A stretch of 64,000 nt of DNA from the NCBI GenBank assembly GCA_036346375.1, contig CM070501.1:51687326-51751325 (forward strand), given 5' to 3'. Positions 45,761-57,284 of this stretch are shown here, in pieces. The notes beneath the pieces were generated by a model. It saw only the letters and a list, made by a program, of their open reading frames with translations. It did no database searches and had not been told where the DNA came from. The stretch comes from Guadua angustifolia (taxonomy: Eukaryota; Streptophyta; Magnoliopsida; Poales; Poaceae). A program made the translations under genes and the position numbers. Each line of letters opens with the position of its first letter. Position 1 is the stretch's first letter.

Positions 45761-45989
45761 CGTAGCGGCAACGCGTCTCCTTCCTCGAGCAAGGCGCGGA
45801 TTGATGGCGCCATTCATCCAAAGATTTCGCCCATGGGACATTGCCCGAGGAAGAAGCCGAGCGTTCACCGCAGAAGCGGTCATCTGTCTACAAGCGGTAG
45901 ACGGCGCCAGGTCAAGAAAGGGCACTTGAGTCCTCTCCAAGTGCATATCCCCGAGGAGGGCGAAGTTCCTTCTCCGAGATATCCATGAG

Positions 45990-46870
45990 GGAATGTGTGG
46001 AGCCCACTCGTCCTTCCGGACGCTCGTGAGCAAGGCATTCCGGTTGGGATACTATTGGCCAACAGCGCTAGACGACGCTCGGGCGATCGTGGCAACTTGT
46101 CGGCGTGCCATTTCACGCCAGAAGTCACACCACCATTTCACGACCGCAAACCATCCCACTCTATGGCCATTCTCGACCAGGGGTCGACATCCTCGGGCCT
46201 TTCCCGTGGTCGAAAGGGTTGTAAATTCTTGCTCGTCGCAATCGACACTTTTCTAAGTGGATCGAGGCCGAGCCCGTTTCAACCATTTCGCTCAAGCAAC
46301 CAAAAGATTTTTCATGAGAATGTGGTGACGCTTTGGGGTACCCAATCGCCTCATCACGCATTAACGGCACCAGTTCACCAAATAATCTGTTTCAAGCCTC
46401 ACAAGACATTGGCACAAAAATATGCTTACTCAGAGCCCATCCAGAGCAATGGAGCAACCAAAGAGCGAACGCCGCCTACTCAAGGATCAAGAAAAGTCTT
46501 CAGAGACCTTTCCCGGCTAAGGCGGGTCATGGGTGGACGAGCTCCCTCCGTCCTTTGGTCGGGCAGCATTCACCGCGAAGTCGAGCTACGGCGAGACGCC
46601 CTTCCAGCTCGCTCTCTGGCGCCGAGGCCATCCTCCCCGCCAAATCATGCTCGGGTCCCCAAGGGTGCACTGCCGACGACATCCACCAAGGTCGCGGCGC
46701 CGCCGACCTTGACCTTATCGAAGAAACTCGCCTTTCGGCCACCACCTACCAAAGAAACCCTTCGCAAGACGCGGCTAAGTCCATTCGCCTCGAGCTCTAG
46801 TTGGCGACCTTGTCCTGCGCCGGATTCAGACGGGCCAACAAACTCTCCCCAAATGGGAAGGCCCATTCAC
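45990..46870 (+). pseudogene. Integrase remnant
   Basis: Recognisable pieces in shifting frames include FRLGYYWPTALDDARAIVAT (zinc-binding domain region), KFLLVAIDTF (core), and DLDLIEETRLSATTYQ (C-terminal part). The integrase would insert the element cDNA. Several indels prevent any full-length reading. Confidence 0.7.
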
Positions 46871-47509
46871 GGTGCGTTTTGTCACGCGTTTTTTAAAATC
46901 TTTACGACGGAGGATCTGAGCTCGCTAGTTCATGGAACATTGACCAGTGCGCAAGTTCTATATCTAAAAGCTCATGTTCCACTTTACGCACTATGCTATA
47001 AATTCACGACCGTTCGCATCAATGCGACCTTTTGGCCTAAACACCTCTCACTTAGACGAGAATAAAGGTACGACCAACGTACCGCTAAAAGATTACCACT
47101 CGGTCTCAATAATCTTGGTCCGCAGAGTTATTCATTGCATACATAAGTCGGACGCCCTTTTGGTCGGTACAAAGCTTAGCTTTGTTGCACACTATGTGCT
47201 CTTCCTCGCACGACCATGCTCGCGGGTTAGGCCCATGCACAAAGTGTTAAGAAGTTTTGAGCCACGCCGGTTTTTCATTAATCGACCTAACTCCACGCTT
47301 GTCGCGGATAGGCCGATGCTTGGTTGGAAGTATAGTCGCGCGCCTATCTCGGTGTTCAATGAAGTTTCATTAGCTGTCTGACATCGAGCGAAAGTGTTTT
47401 TGGTCGCTAAGTCACACTTTTGTCGAGCACGCCTCGCTCTTAAGCATTATCTATTCATTACAGAAAAGCAAGAGAAAGATGCGAGTACGGCATATAACCC
47501 TACACACCG
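46871..47509. other. Post-integrase region of the gypsy element
   Basis: The region lies between the integrase remnant and the nested MITE. No coding sense can be followed. It probably represents the 3' non-coding interior of the element. Confidence 0.35.
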
Positions 47510-47822
47510 CGCCGCTTCCAACCCATGGTTTCACATAAGTAGTGTCTAGATGTGGTCTAAGAGCAATAAAGCAATGCATGATCGAGCAATAAGACCAATG
47601 CATGCACTCACAAACACTGCATGGTAAGCGTGAGCGAAATGTCAACCCGATTTTGCTAGTTTCTTGAGTCTTGGTACCGCGTCGCCGGTTTCTTGCATGA
47701 GAACACGGTTTCTTCGTTTTCCTTCTCTCCTTCCTTAACTCCTATGCCACTCGAGTTTTTTGCTTAGTTGGCGGCGTAATTAATTCTATAGACACCGGTG
47801 AGGTGGAGGGTTGGGAATGCCC
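47510..47822 (-). mobile_element. Inverted relative of the 12153-12531 MITE, inside the gypsy element
   Basis: The right end ggttgggaatgccc, with gcggcgtaattaattctata just inside it, and the words tgctagtttcttgagtcttg and gtttcttgcatgaga, match the 12.2-kb MITE on the opposite strand. The left end is degraded (cgcttccaacccatgg). No clean duplication is visible on the left side. Confidence 0.65.
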
Positions 47823-48509
47823 TAAGGTCTCGCAACCTCTCAACTTTAATACATAGTATATATTTTCTCGAGCCCGAGGGGTGTGGGACAATCAAGACTT
47901 CCTCAAAATTGGCCAAAGACTTTTTAAGAAGTCATGCAGGCGAGGAAACTTTAAGGGATCCCACGAAAACCAAAGAAGAAAAAAGAGCAATTCTCATCCA
48001 ACGCTTCAGATTCTCCTGAACTTCTCATAATCGCCTCCCGGATCCTTGGGGGCATCCACACCGAGATCCTCCAAAGCCCGTGATCCACCGTGATCTTGCT
48101 CATGAGAAGACTTGAAAGATGAACCGCGCAAAGAAGAGAAGTTTGGAAGCCGTCGATATCATGCAAAGGAGAATAAAGGAAGGAAAAAAATGAACGCCGA
48201 TTATAGAACGGTTCGAATTGCGGGCGCGGTTCCCCAAAAAAAAGCCTATAAAGATAGCGCGTCTCCCAACCGATCGCTCGGAAGCCGCAGCACACATATT
48301 TCTCTCCACCGTGAAAAGCATGAGCGCTACATAAGATTCTCACCCGGAGTTAGGTCTTCGCAAGATGGAAGTCTAGAAAATAGAGCTGTCGGGAGATAGA
48401 GTTGTAGAAATATCTCATGACAAGGCGACGTTTTCGAGGAATTATTCGCGCGCTACCGGTCTCGTCTGCGCCGTTCCTATCGCGTGGTAATATTGGACGA
48501 TGTAATCGA

Positions 48510-48705
48510 GGGCGGTGGCTTTTTGGCGACATCGAGAAACTTGTTCCTTGGAGTCCTTAGGCTAGCTCAAGGCTCCTCCGAGCAAGACGTTGTAACTACT
48601 CCATACTCATTAGTGAATCCTTCGGACGAGGGTTGTCGTAGAGCACCAAAAAAAGATTGTCTTGTCCACCTCGAAAAATTATTAAAGAGGTTGATCCCCA
48701 TTCAA
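48510..48705 (+). repeat. Partial 3' LTR of the gypsy element
   Basis: The segment shares cttgttccttggagtcctta, ggctagctcaaggctcctcc and catactcattagtgaatcc with the 5' LTR. It lacks about 80 bases present there, including the promoter-proximal part. The first ~340 bases of the LTR and its end are missing. Confidence 0.65.
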
Positions 48706-49531
48706 CCTTCGAATTCGACAAAAGCCTATAAAGATACGCAGCCCAGGAAAATACTTACGGGAAAAAATAGAAAGATAGAGTTGTAGAAATATCTCTTTCG
48801 ACGAATTATTTGAAAAATATTGGAGACCGAGCTAGAAAATCGAGGTGAGAAAATAGTCTAGAGGAAAAAGAGTGAAAAATTATTAAAGATGACAAAGCCT
48901 AATACATGCTCACCGAGTAATAATACAAAAAATATCAGAGATCGAGATGGAAAATTGAGTTGGGGAAAAAGTCTAGAGATAGAGTTGCACACAAATCTCT
49001 GGTGACGAAAACATTTTTTCCGGAAAAAACGTAGAAAGGACTTAGACGTAAGGAGCAAGGGCCTATTTGTTACGTTTTTGGATCTGTCCGCTATCCTAAA
49101 AAATTAGAAAAAAGCTTGCTCGCGATTTGAATTTAATAGGAGTTTTTTTCCGTAAAATAGCGCACGAGAGACCTAAAAGCGAGAAAGGAAAAAATATTTT
49201 TCCCTCACAAAAAAATGCGAAGGACTTATTCGTAATTTACAGGGACCTATCCGTAATTTGAAGAAACGGAGGGAGTTTTCTGCAAATGGGCATACGGCAA
49301 CACGTGGCAGCGGGTTGAGCCGGAAACTTGCAACCTTTAATAGGGGTATGGTTACCGTCTTTACGATAGAGTCCAATACCATAATTAGAAAAGCAGAAAA
49401 AATTCCCAATCCCTACTTCAATTGTTACTCTCCCATCTGACAGGTGGGACTATGCGATTTATTTTACTGGTTGAAGGCTACCCTTTCACTCAAAGCAAGT
49501 ACGCTTGGAGGCTACTCTGTGCAGTGGTTTA
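48706..49531. other. AT-rich repeat debris
   Basis: Words such as cctataaagata, gttgtagaaatatctc and gagaccgag recur here and at 48240-48460 in scrambled order. The pattern suggests pieces of one repeat shuffled around the 3' LTR. No gene is present. Confidence 0.4.
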
Positions 49532-49871
49532 AGGACTCATTTGTATAGACTTTTTCATCAACTTAAAAATCAAAAACTAAAACTTAAATAAATGGTTAGT
49601 TTTTTATCTAGATTTTTACAAAAGCCATAAAATGGTTAGTTTTTTATCTAGATTTTTACAAAAGCCATAAGCCTCTATATGACTAAAAGCTAAAAACCGC
49701 TGGAGATGGGCTTTTTTGGCTTATTAGGGGTTAGTTTTAGACTAATACCACTAAAGTTAGGATAAATTTATCCTCCTTTACTATGTATAAAAGCTGATAA
49801 CTTTTAAACTGTTTAAGTCCAAAAACTAGTTTTAAGTTAGGCAAAAAGTCTAAAACTAAACAAACAGGACC
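49532..49871. mobile_element. MITE (family also at 59412-59706)
   Basis: The ends ggactcatttgtatagac and, inward from the right, ggtcctgtttgtttagt are inverted relatives. Internal words aaaagccataagcctctata and ggttagttttagactaa occur in both family members. A 40-bp piece, with aatggttagttttttatct, is tandemly duplicated at about 49592-49670. Superfamily uncertain. Confidence 0.6.
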
Positions 49872-51870
49872 AAAAGCAGTCTTCAAGGGGCTTCTTTCCC
49901 TCTTGGACACCAAAAGTCACTAACATTGCGATGCTCTTACCACCGCAACCTCCTTACAGTCATGCTTCGCAATGAAGATCGCCTGATCTAGTAATCATGA
50001 ATTCACTACTATTGGACCTAAAAACTATGTTTTCGAGCTTTATATATTTACTGTACAATCCCATATCAATCGCTAGCACATATATTCAATATTGATATAT
50101 ATACCATATCCATACATAACGGGAACTTAAATAACACTTAGTAATAAGCATCTAAAATTAAGTAATACATGTATGGTTTTGACAATGAAGGAGCCGATAA
50201 GCCAAATAACTTTACAACGGTGAGTATGAAAATCGTACTACGCAAGACTTTTAAATAAATATATATATAGAATACAAGGCTATGTCAATGGAAATGGCTA
50301 TCTTGCCGAGTTTTCAATTTTTGCATAAAGCAAGCTTCTTTAGCTTCTTCACAATATCGAACAGTAGATTGAAACAGAAGGTTGTAAAGGCATTTGACGT
50401 TTGATAATAAGTAATGATAATGTATGAGTAAAAAATATAAATATGTGGCGTGCTACCACAAACATTAAATCACGGCAAACTATTTTTTTTGTCAATCAAA
50501 CCGTGCATGAATTTTTCATCCATGCACCCCCAATACCATTTTTTAAAGAAGAAAACTACTATGATCAATCTGCTAGTTTTCATCTAATTTTTATTCTAAA
50601 TTTTAGCTATGTAGATGTTTTAATTCAGAGTTAGTATGAAAATCAAATTTCTATTGCTTTTATTTTTCATTCTAAATTTTTATTTTTGTTGTTACTATTT
50701 ATTTCAATTTTCGGTTAGAATTCATATACAAATACAATTGCTATTTTCATCTATTTTTCATCCTAGATTTTGGAATGAAAATCACATCGCTAATTTATTT
50801 TATTTTTCATTCTGAATTTATATCAATTTTATTGTTTATTTTTATTGAATTTTAAATATTAGCTTTAGGTTAGAATTCATATAGAAATCCAAATAATAAT
50901 TTTATTCTAATTTGTATTCCAAATTTAGTTATGTATGGGTTTAAATTTTTAGTTCATACCAAAATCAAATGGATAATTTTCTTTTATTTTTTTAATTTTT
51001 TGTTATTTTTATTATACTTGGCATGGAGTCTTTCTTTTAATCTAAGCCGTTATAATTCAGTTCCACTAGATGGACGGTTACGTGTTATCCTTTAAATAAT
51101 AACATGTAATGGCTGCTATAGTTCAACTTAGCTAAGGTTCATTGGATCAAGGGCTAGATATTTTGCTTTTTTGTGAGAATTTTTAGTGTATTCCTATTTT
51201 TTTTAATTAGGTTCACTTGATTAAAGGCTAGATGTTTTGCTTTTTAATGAAATTTTTTAGCCTATTTCTCTTTTCTCTCAGCAACTCTCACGAGCTTTTA
51301 ATATACAATTGATTATTTCTAGATGTATGATATCTTTCTCATTTTTCGTTCTTTCAGAGTCGTTGCGAGCGGTCAGTGACACATAAGCATCGCAAAAGGG
51401 TACATGCAATTCAACAGGGTCTGCCTGCTTTGAGTAGCAGCTTGTGCCGGTTTAGTACAGAAAATGTCTACATACGATTAGTGCTTTGCTTACTACCTTA
51501 AAGGCGCCAATTTGAGCTTAGCTTACGTTTTGGTTGGCCGAGTGGCACCTTTGATAATTAAGCAAAACCCTCGTTAAGAAATCCGGCTATGTGACACCAT
51601 CCTCTTGTAGTTTTCTCTCTGGGAGTATATCCACGAGTCGTTGATTCAGGATGTTCGCCTGGAAAGAAGGCTAATGTGAGCGCCGCTTGTCCTCGCCATA
51701 AAGGCGCAGATCGAGCAGGACTAAACTAATGAAATGGAGGCTAACTCAGAATCCTTAAATCATTCAGAATATTCTAGCCTATAGCGAACAAAATAATATT
51801 AACTAGTAAAGCACAATGCAAGTTGGGGTTAAATCATAGCTGTTTTTAAGAAGAAACCATGTACTAGTAC
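49872..51870. other. AT-rich intergenic DNA
   Basis: From 50480 to 51030 diverged ttcattctaaattttt/gttagaattcatat words recur; they are the complement of the words in the 10.5-12.1 kb array, so the same transposon family is likely. The duplicated gctagatgttttgctttt phrase is at about 51150 and 51228. No gene is recognised. Confidence 0.4.
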
Positions 51871-54800
51871 GTGTGTGGATTGGCCACAAGATTATGCATT
51901 CCGTTTATCCTTTTTCTCTCTCCTCTGAGAAAAATGATTGGGCCTATCGATTTTTTGTCATATCAGATAATGATTCGATCATGAGAGTTGCTGGAGAAAG
52001 GAAAACCTCTCCTGTACCTATGCCCTCATGGTCATATCCCTGGAAAAGGAGAGGAGGCTCCCTTTATTCCCTCCCTCGCAATCGATGGCCGCCGGGCTTC
52101 TAGCAATCACAAGCCCCAAAGCTCCTTTGATCACAAATTCTAGCAGTGCAAGTGATATGCTGGCCCACGGAAATCTGCCACTTTTGCCTCACGAAGAATA
52201 CAAGTCGTTAAAAGTCAAAGGACTCTTGAACAAGGAAGATTGGAGCAGTCAAGCCAAACACTTGTAGTCACGAAAAATCACCATGGGTATAAAAAGTCGA
52301 AAGCAGTCTTGTCCAAATGCTTCGATGAAGCGAGATTGAACAAACCACCAGTAGGTCGAGAGAAAGACTGGAACAATCAATCCAACACGGCTATAATGAA
52401 GCAGACGAAGAATCTGAGTCTTCAATGATTTATAACCCCAATAAAGTCTGAGTCTGTGCAATTGACCTTCTGAATCAAACACTCAATCATCAAACGGCAT
52501 GAGCCAAGACATCACCTGTGGTGCTGGATAAACAGTGAAGAACACATATCATGGACTTTTGGCATGCTCCACGAGGAACATAAAATTCGGCAAATTGCCT
52601 ACTGAAAATCCATAACATGGTTGTAGCTGCTCAAAAATGCCAATATGAAGAAAACTTCTCGTGCCATCAATGGAGTATAAATTGCAGTATACCCCTCATG
52701 TCGAGCAAAGACAACAAAAAGAACGTTGTAGTATCCACGCAGAAACAACTCATTCGGGCACTTCAAACCTTCATCTCAAATCGACATTGGAGCAAAACCT
52801 TCACTAGAAAAACTCCGAAGAGTATAATGCTACCATCAGGATGTTGCTGAATTCCAAATGAACGTTGCCAAAACCTTTATAATGGTCAACGTATCCAAAC
52901 GGTGAATAAAAACACCAAAATAATGGTGATGAAACACCAAATTCCAATGAACGGTGATGAAACACCAAATGCAGTTGTCTCCTCAACTTATATTTTTTTA
53001 ATCTCCAAAGACGACGATGAAACGTCAAATAAATCTCCAAGAATCCGCCAATGATAAATCGACAACGAAACGTTGAATAAATCTCCAGTGATAAATTCCG
53101 CTGCCAATAATAGGCATAAAAGCCTGAAAAGCTGAAGCCGCTTCTGTTGTGGAGCCGAATTGAACTGGAAGCCGATTGCTCTGTGACTCAAAAAGATACG
53201 GAATCAGGTTTTGAGAGATAGAAGTCCGGCTGAGCTCTGGAAGCTGGACCGCGCGTGACTAAAAAAAAAAAAACCGATTCCAATCCGGCACTGGGATCTA
53301 AATCAAAGTCCGTGTGCACAAAAAACTCTGTTGACTGAATCGATGTCTTCGGGATGCCTTGATGCCAGGAATCCAATATGCGTTGCTTGTTTCTAGCCGG
53401 CAGACTTCCTTGGACTTGAGTTCTACGAGAGTTCACGAGTTCGATCGCAGTATGCGGCGCAAGACTTCGGCAAAAGCAGAAAGTGAAGACGGGCATGACC
53501 GGTGTGATGAGGCACCTGGTTGGCCTTGGGCGTGGTCGGCCAAGACACCGGTAACTCGTCGAGGCGGCAGTAGTCTTTGGAGAAAAGCGGCGAATAGCGT
53601 GGGAGAGCCGCAGCACCGGACAGGTCGGCGCTCTGGCGGCATCAAGTGGCCGGAGCGACGCAGCTTGGACGGTCGAGTGCAAGCCTCCGTCTGCGGTCGA
53701 GGAGGCGATGAGAAGATAAGAGAGAACTATTCAATTCTTATTTGCATTTCACATTACAACTTCTATAGATTAACACAACGAAAATATGGAAAATGGCCTG
53801 GTTTGACACAATCAAAATGACCTGGTTGGAGGTGATCGCTCAAAGCTTCTCGATCTGTTCTCTGCACAATAGGAGGGATCAGCCATGACACACGATCACG
53901 TCAGGAGCTTTGTACTCTCAAGCAAATAGATTTATCAGTGGAAATAAGCCTTGTACTACTCATCAGCCTGGCGCTGCTCAGCGTCGTGCTTTGCTTTAAA
54001 GGTTGGCCCCGGGTATTAAAACCGTCCACAAGCTTTTGGCTTTAGAGCACGCTTGAAAGCAACGAGATTAGACAACGGCTGCGGCCAGCGACATCACCGA
54101 TGGGCCAATGCTTGCAACAAATTAAGGAGCATGAATCCGAGACGTGCCACTAAAGAAAGGAATGATCTTTAGTGCCACAGGAACGACTAATTAACTAGAA
54201 TATAGGAACTACAATGCAAGTAATAGACCATGCATCCGTCGTTCCACTGTTTATCTTAATGCGATGATACGCAGCTTTCCTGCGCTTACATTCACATATA
54301 TAGATTCATATAGACTTCTTCGGTCTGTTCAAAGCGATTTACATGTTGCGAGCAATAAACAATATGCAACCTTGAGCAGAATGCATCAGCAAGTACTGTA
54401 TAGTGCATCAAGAATCAAGATATGTATGAAATATTTCTGGAAGAAGCATGTGTAGTGCAGGTGCCCATCACGCATGCTTCACATTTCACATTAGATCATC
54501 CCAAATCCTAATGGCAGGGCGGCTAGGGCGAATAGGTGGGTGTGGTGGCTGGTTTGTTCTGCGAGAAGTGGAGGGGAGAATAATTAGGGCCCCAATTAGA
54601 GTAGAACAGAGCCCTTTCCTTGGCTCCGAATTAAGGCAAAGCCGCAAAGCGGCTTCTTAGAGAAGAGAGAGAAGACCTGGTTGGTCTTGGCGTCAACGTT
54701 GCGATTCATTTTCTGTACGTTTTTGCCGTGGTGGCTATCGCGATCGGATGCAGACGTAGCGGCAGTTTTAGCACTACGCCTAGCTGAGCCGCTGCAACGA

Positions 54801-54923
54801 CAACAGCAACCACTGCCAAAAACCGCTCTTTCATCTCGAGAAGGAATCAGGGTGTGAATACGGAGCCATGGACTCGGAGCAGTGTCGTGAAAAACGACGT
54901 GCACTAACGGACGGACATGATAC
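51871..54923. other. Intergenic region, possible retroelement remnant
   Basis: Open frames of 79 codons (52028-52267, plus) and 164 codons (53188-53682, minus) have no domain I recognise. At 52880-53110 the phrase ggtgatgaaacaccaaat and relatives recur. The GC-rich 53390-53720 stretch next to AT-rich sequence resembles a retroelement leader, but I found no LTR ends or primer site. At 54513-54904 another GC-moderate patch has short ORFs only. No gene is supported. Confidence 0.3.
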
Positions 54924-55296
54924 AGTTAAACGATTAATCGTAATATGGCTGGTTAATCAAAATTTAATAGACGGTTATATGTTTTTATTAATATATTTAT
55001 TTACGTTTAGAATTAATTACAAATATTTTAGTTACCCAGAGTTATTGTATATATATTATCACTCTTCATAACATGTTTTATATTTCGTTATTTATACTTC
55101 ATCCAAAAGATATATACTATGAACACTATGACACAATATTATAAACTAATTTATCGTACTATGACACAATACTATAAACTAATTTATCGTACTTAGTAAA
55201 TAAAAATTAGCCATTTTTGTGATCAAACTGGAAAAATGGACGATTAATCAGAAAATAGCCGATTAATCGGGTTATAGGATCCATTAATCGTTTAAG
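54924..55296. mobile_element. MITE with ttaaacgattaatcg ends
   Basis: The left end ttaaacgattaatcg and inward-read right end ttaaacgattaatgg are inverted repeats. Several gattaatcg words are also subterminal. A 33-bp tandem duplication is inside. Such subterminal repeats fit hAT-type elements, but the target duplication is not clear. Confidence 0.5.
55125..55190. repeat. 33-bp tandem duplication
   Basis: Two units begin actatgacacaatattata and actatgacacaatactata, at 55125 and 55158. They lie inside the MITE and differ by one base. Confidence 0.85.
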
Positions 55297-55732
55297 TGTG
55301 TTAATTACACTCTAATTAAACTATTATGATGGTTTAGTTACTGTCACTGATTAATCGGTCTGACAGCGAGTCTCAATTTTACTCGTGAGTAATCTGATCG
55401 GACTGAATAAAACATTCCGATAAGATCAATTGGTTGCTATGGCCTTCTGATCCATCATCTATGTACACTCTCGATAATCTAGGCTAGCTAGTGGCTTAAC
55501 GGAAGCGAAGGGGATAGAATTAGATTCCGTTCAAGCCTGAAACGCTGGGGCGAAGAGGTCAAGAACGGCTGCGCGCGCGGTGGGGCAGAGCAGCGAGGAG
55601 GGATGGCTCTGAAATCTGAATTCCGATAGCTCTCCCCACTTCCCCAGTCCCCTCGTCTCTCGGAAGCCCGGGCCATTCTAGCTCCGCTGCCATGTTTTTT
55701 TTAATAAAATTTGGCTTTCCATGTAAATATAA
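55297..55732. other. Intergenic region with a small GC-rich patch
   Basis: A GC-rich stretch at 55500-55690 has short frames on the minus strand, the first beginning at an ATG near 55693, without recognisable domains. It might be a gene fragment carried by the neighbouring elements. Nothing firmer can be said. Confidence 0.3.
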
Positions 55733-56544
55733 CTAGTCAGGGTAACACGCTATGCCGCGTTGTGCACGACGATGCAACGTATAAAATATAAAAAATTTGA
55801 TCGTATTTTTGGTTTTCGTATTTTTTTTAAAAAAAATGAATCGTTAGGATCCAACGGCGAATTTACGGGCTGCTATAAATCTTTGACGAATTTGTGTTTT
55901 TTTTTTTAGAAAACCGCGGTTAGAACCCATCGGCGAATTTACGGGCTGCTATAAACCTTCGATGAATCTGTGGTTTTTTTAAAAAATCGTGGTTGTTTTT
56001 AACGTAATTTGGGAAATGTGGTCGTATTTTGGGGTTTGTTTTTTAAAAAAAAGGGGTCGTTATGACCCGTTGGTGAATCTATAAACTGCTATAAATCTTC
56101 AACGAATTTGTGTTTTTTTAGAAAAGTGCGGCTACCTTTTTATATATATTTTTTCATTTTTTTTAAAAAGTTACTATGACCCATCGACGAGCTCGTGGGC
56201 TGCTATAAACCTTCGACGAATCTGTTTTTTTTTTGTCGAGACGTATCTTTGTTTTCGAATCCGCTTCTCTAAAAACCATTGAAAGGAGCCAAACGTAAAC
56301 CGTAGAGGGACCTAAAGTAATATATTTTTTCTGGGGTCCGTTCCGCTTAAAACCACGAGGAGGACCTAAATGTAAACCGCAGAGGGACTTAAATGTAATT
56401 TTATTTTTTGGATCTATTATATTAAAAAACCGTTGAAATGACCTAAACGCAATTTCTATTTTTTTGGATGGCCTCTCTGCGAGGGCGGACACGTGGCCCA
56501 CCTGAGGAGTTGGCAATCTCTAGCACTTTAATATATAGTATACA
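55733..56544 (-). mobile_element. Helitron-like non-autonomous element with internal repeats
   Basis: On the minus strand it ends in CTAG (55733-55736), preceded on the plus side by host A (55732). Its other end, tgtatactatatattaaagt, fits a TC-starting Helitron 5' end with one change, followed by host T. Inside, a unit with gggctgctataaaycttcga and acgaatttgtgtttttt occurs four times (near 55868, 55940, 56085 and 56198). No protein is encoded. Confidence 0.45.
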
Positions 56545-57003
56545 TTATAAAAATAGTTTTATCTCTTGTCACGAAAGCACTTGTAGATGATACATATTGG
56601 AGCAAGAGTACATGCTTGCAGCAGCACGACCGACTAAGGTAGGAGAAGGGCGAGTACGGTAAGAGCTAGCTATCGAGTCAAGGTAGCTCGATTGGACTTG
56701 TTGCCACGCTCAGGGAGCTTGGCACTTTGCTGCCGAGCTAGGGGAGCGCGACAGCAAGCTTGCCGCGGTGGGCTTATCGGTTGTTGCCGCTGTCAACTAG
56801 GCTGCCACAAGTCTAAGTCGCCTCTACTGTGGTACATGAATGCGACAAGTGATACGCTTTTGTGGTGAGAGAGATAAATTATTTTTGTAAGCCTAGATTT
56901 GAAAAAAGCAACATAACCAATTAAGTGAGATTTCTTCAACGGCTCTGTCGCCGCGACACATCATCGACGTCCTCACCGATTTTATAGTTTTCCCTGCCGT
57001 TAA
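56545..57003. other. Intergenic spacer
   Basis: Unremarkable mixed DNA between a Helitron-like element and a MITE. No ORF with a known domain and no complete repeat are seen. Confidence 0.35.
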
Positions 57004-57284
57004 GGGTATGTACAGTGGTATAGACGGCAGCTGTCTATAATATATCTTTACATCATCTATAGATAGCACTAAAAATAACTCATACAATGGATCGTCTATA
57101 TAGTTTTCTGTAATGTTCTCTCATCCAAATAACAAACTGTCTATACAATGGTACATAAAATAGAAAGCTATCTATAAAACCGTCTGTTAAATAGTAGACA
57201 ACAGCTTTCTCTCTCCTCCACATCACCTAAAATCCTAAGTAGTATGATTTTACAGACAGCTGACATATACCATTGTACATCTCC
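57004..57284. mobile_element. Tourist-like MITE, copy 1
   Basis: The ends gggtatgtacagtgg and, inward from the right, ggagatgtacaatgg form an inverted repeat. TAA flanks both sides (57001-57003, 57285-57287), the PIF/Harbinger three-base target. The interior contains cagctgtctata and ccgtctgttaaatagtaga, shared with the inverted copy at 61301-61594. Confidence 0.8.

Larger units (their letters stand above)
39889..48705 (+). mobile_element. Tat-like Ty3/gypsy LTR retrotransposon, heavily broken
   Basis: A 5' LTR (39889-40516) is followed by a primer-site-like gggcgccgtcgtgggg, gag remnants, then reverse transcriptase, RNase H and integrase remnants in the gypsy order, and a partial 3' LTR (48510-48705). 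The coding sense is plus. Recognisable peptides appear in all three frames, so dozens of small indels have accumulated. A MITE sits at 47510-47822. The RNase H region exists twice (about 44107-44600 and 44790-45440). The number and nature of the breaks suggest poor sequence or misassembly as much as age. Confidence 0.75.

Noticed and set aside
53188..53682. 164-codon minus-strand open frame
   Set aside because: Crosses a poly(A) tract and a composition switch; no recognisable domain and no paralogue in the window.
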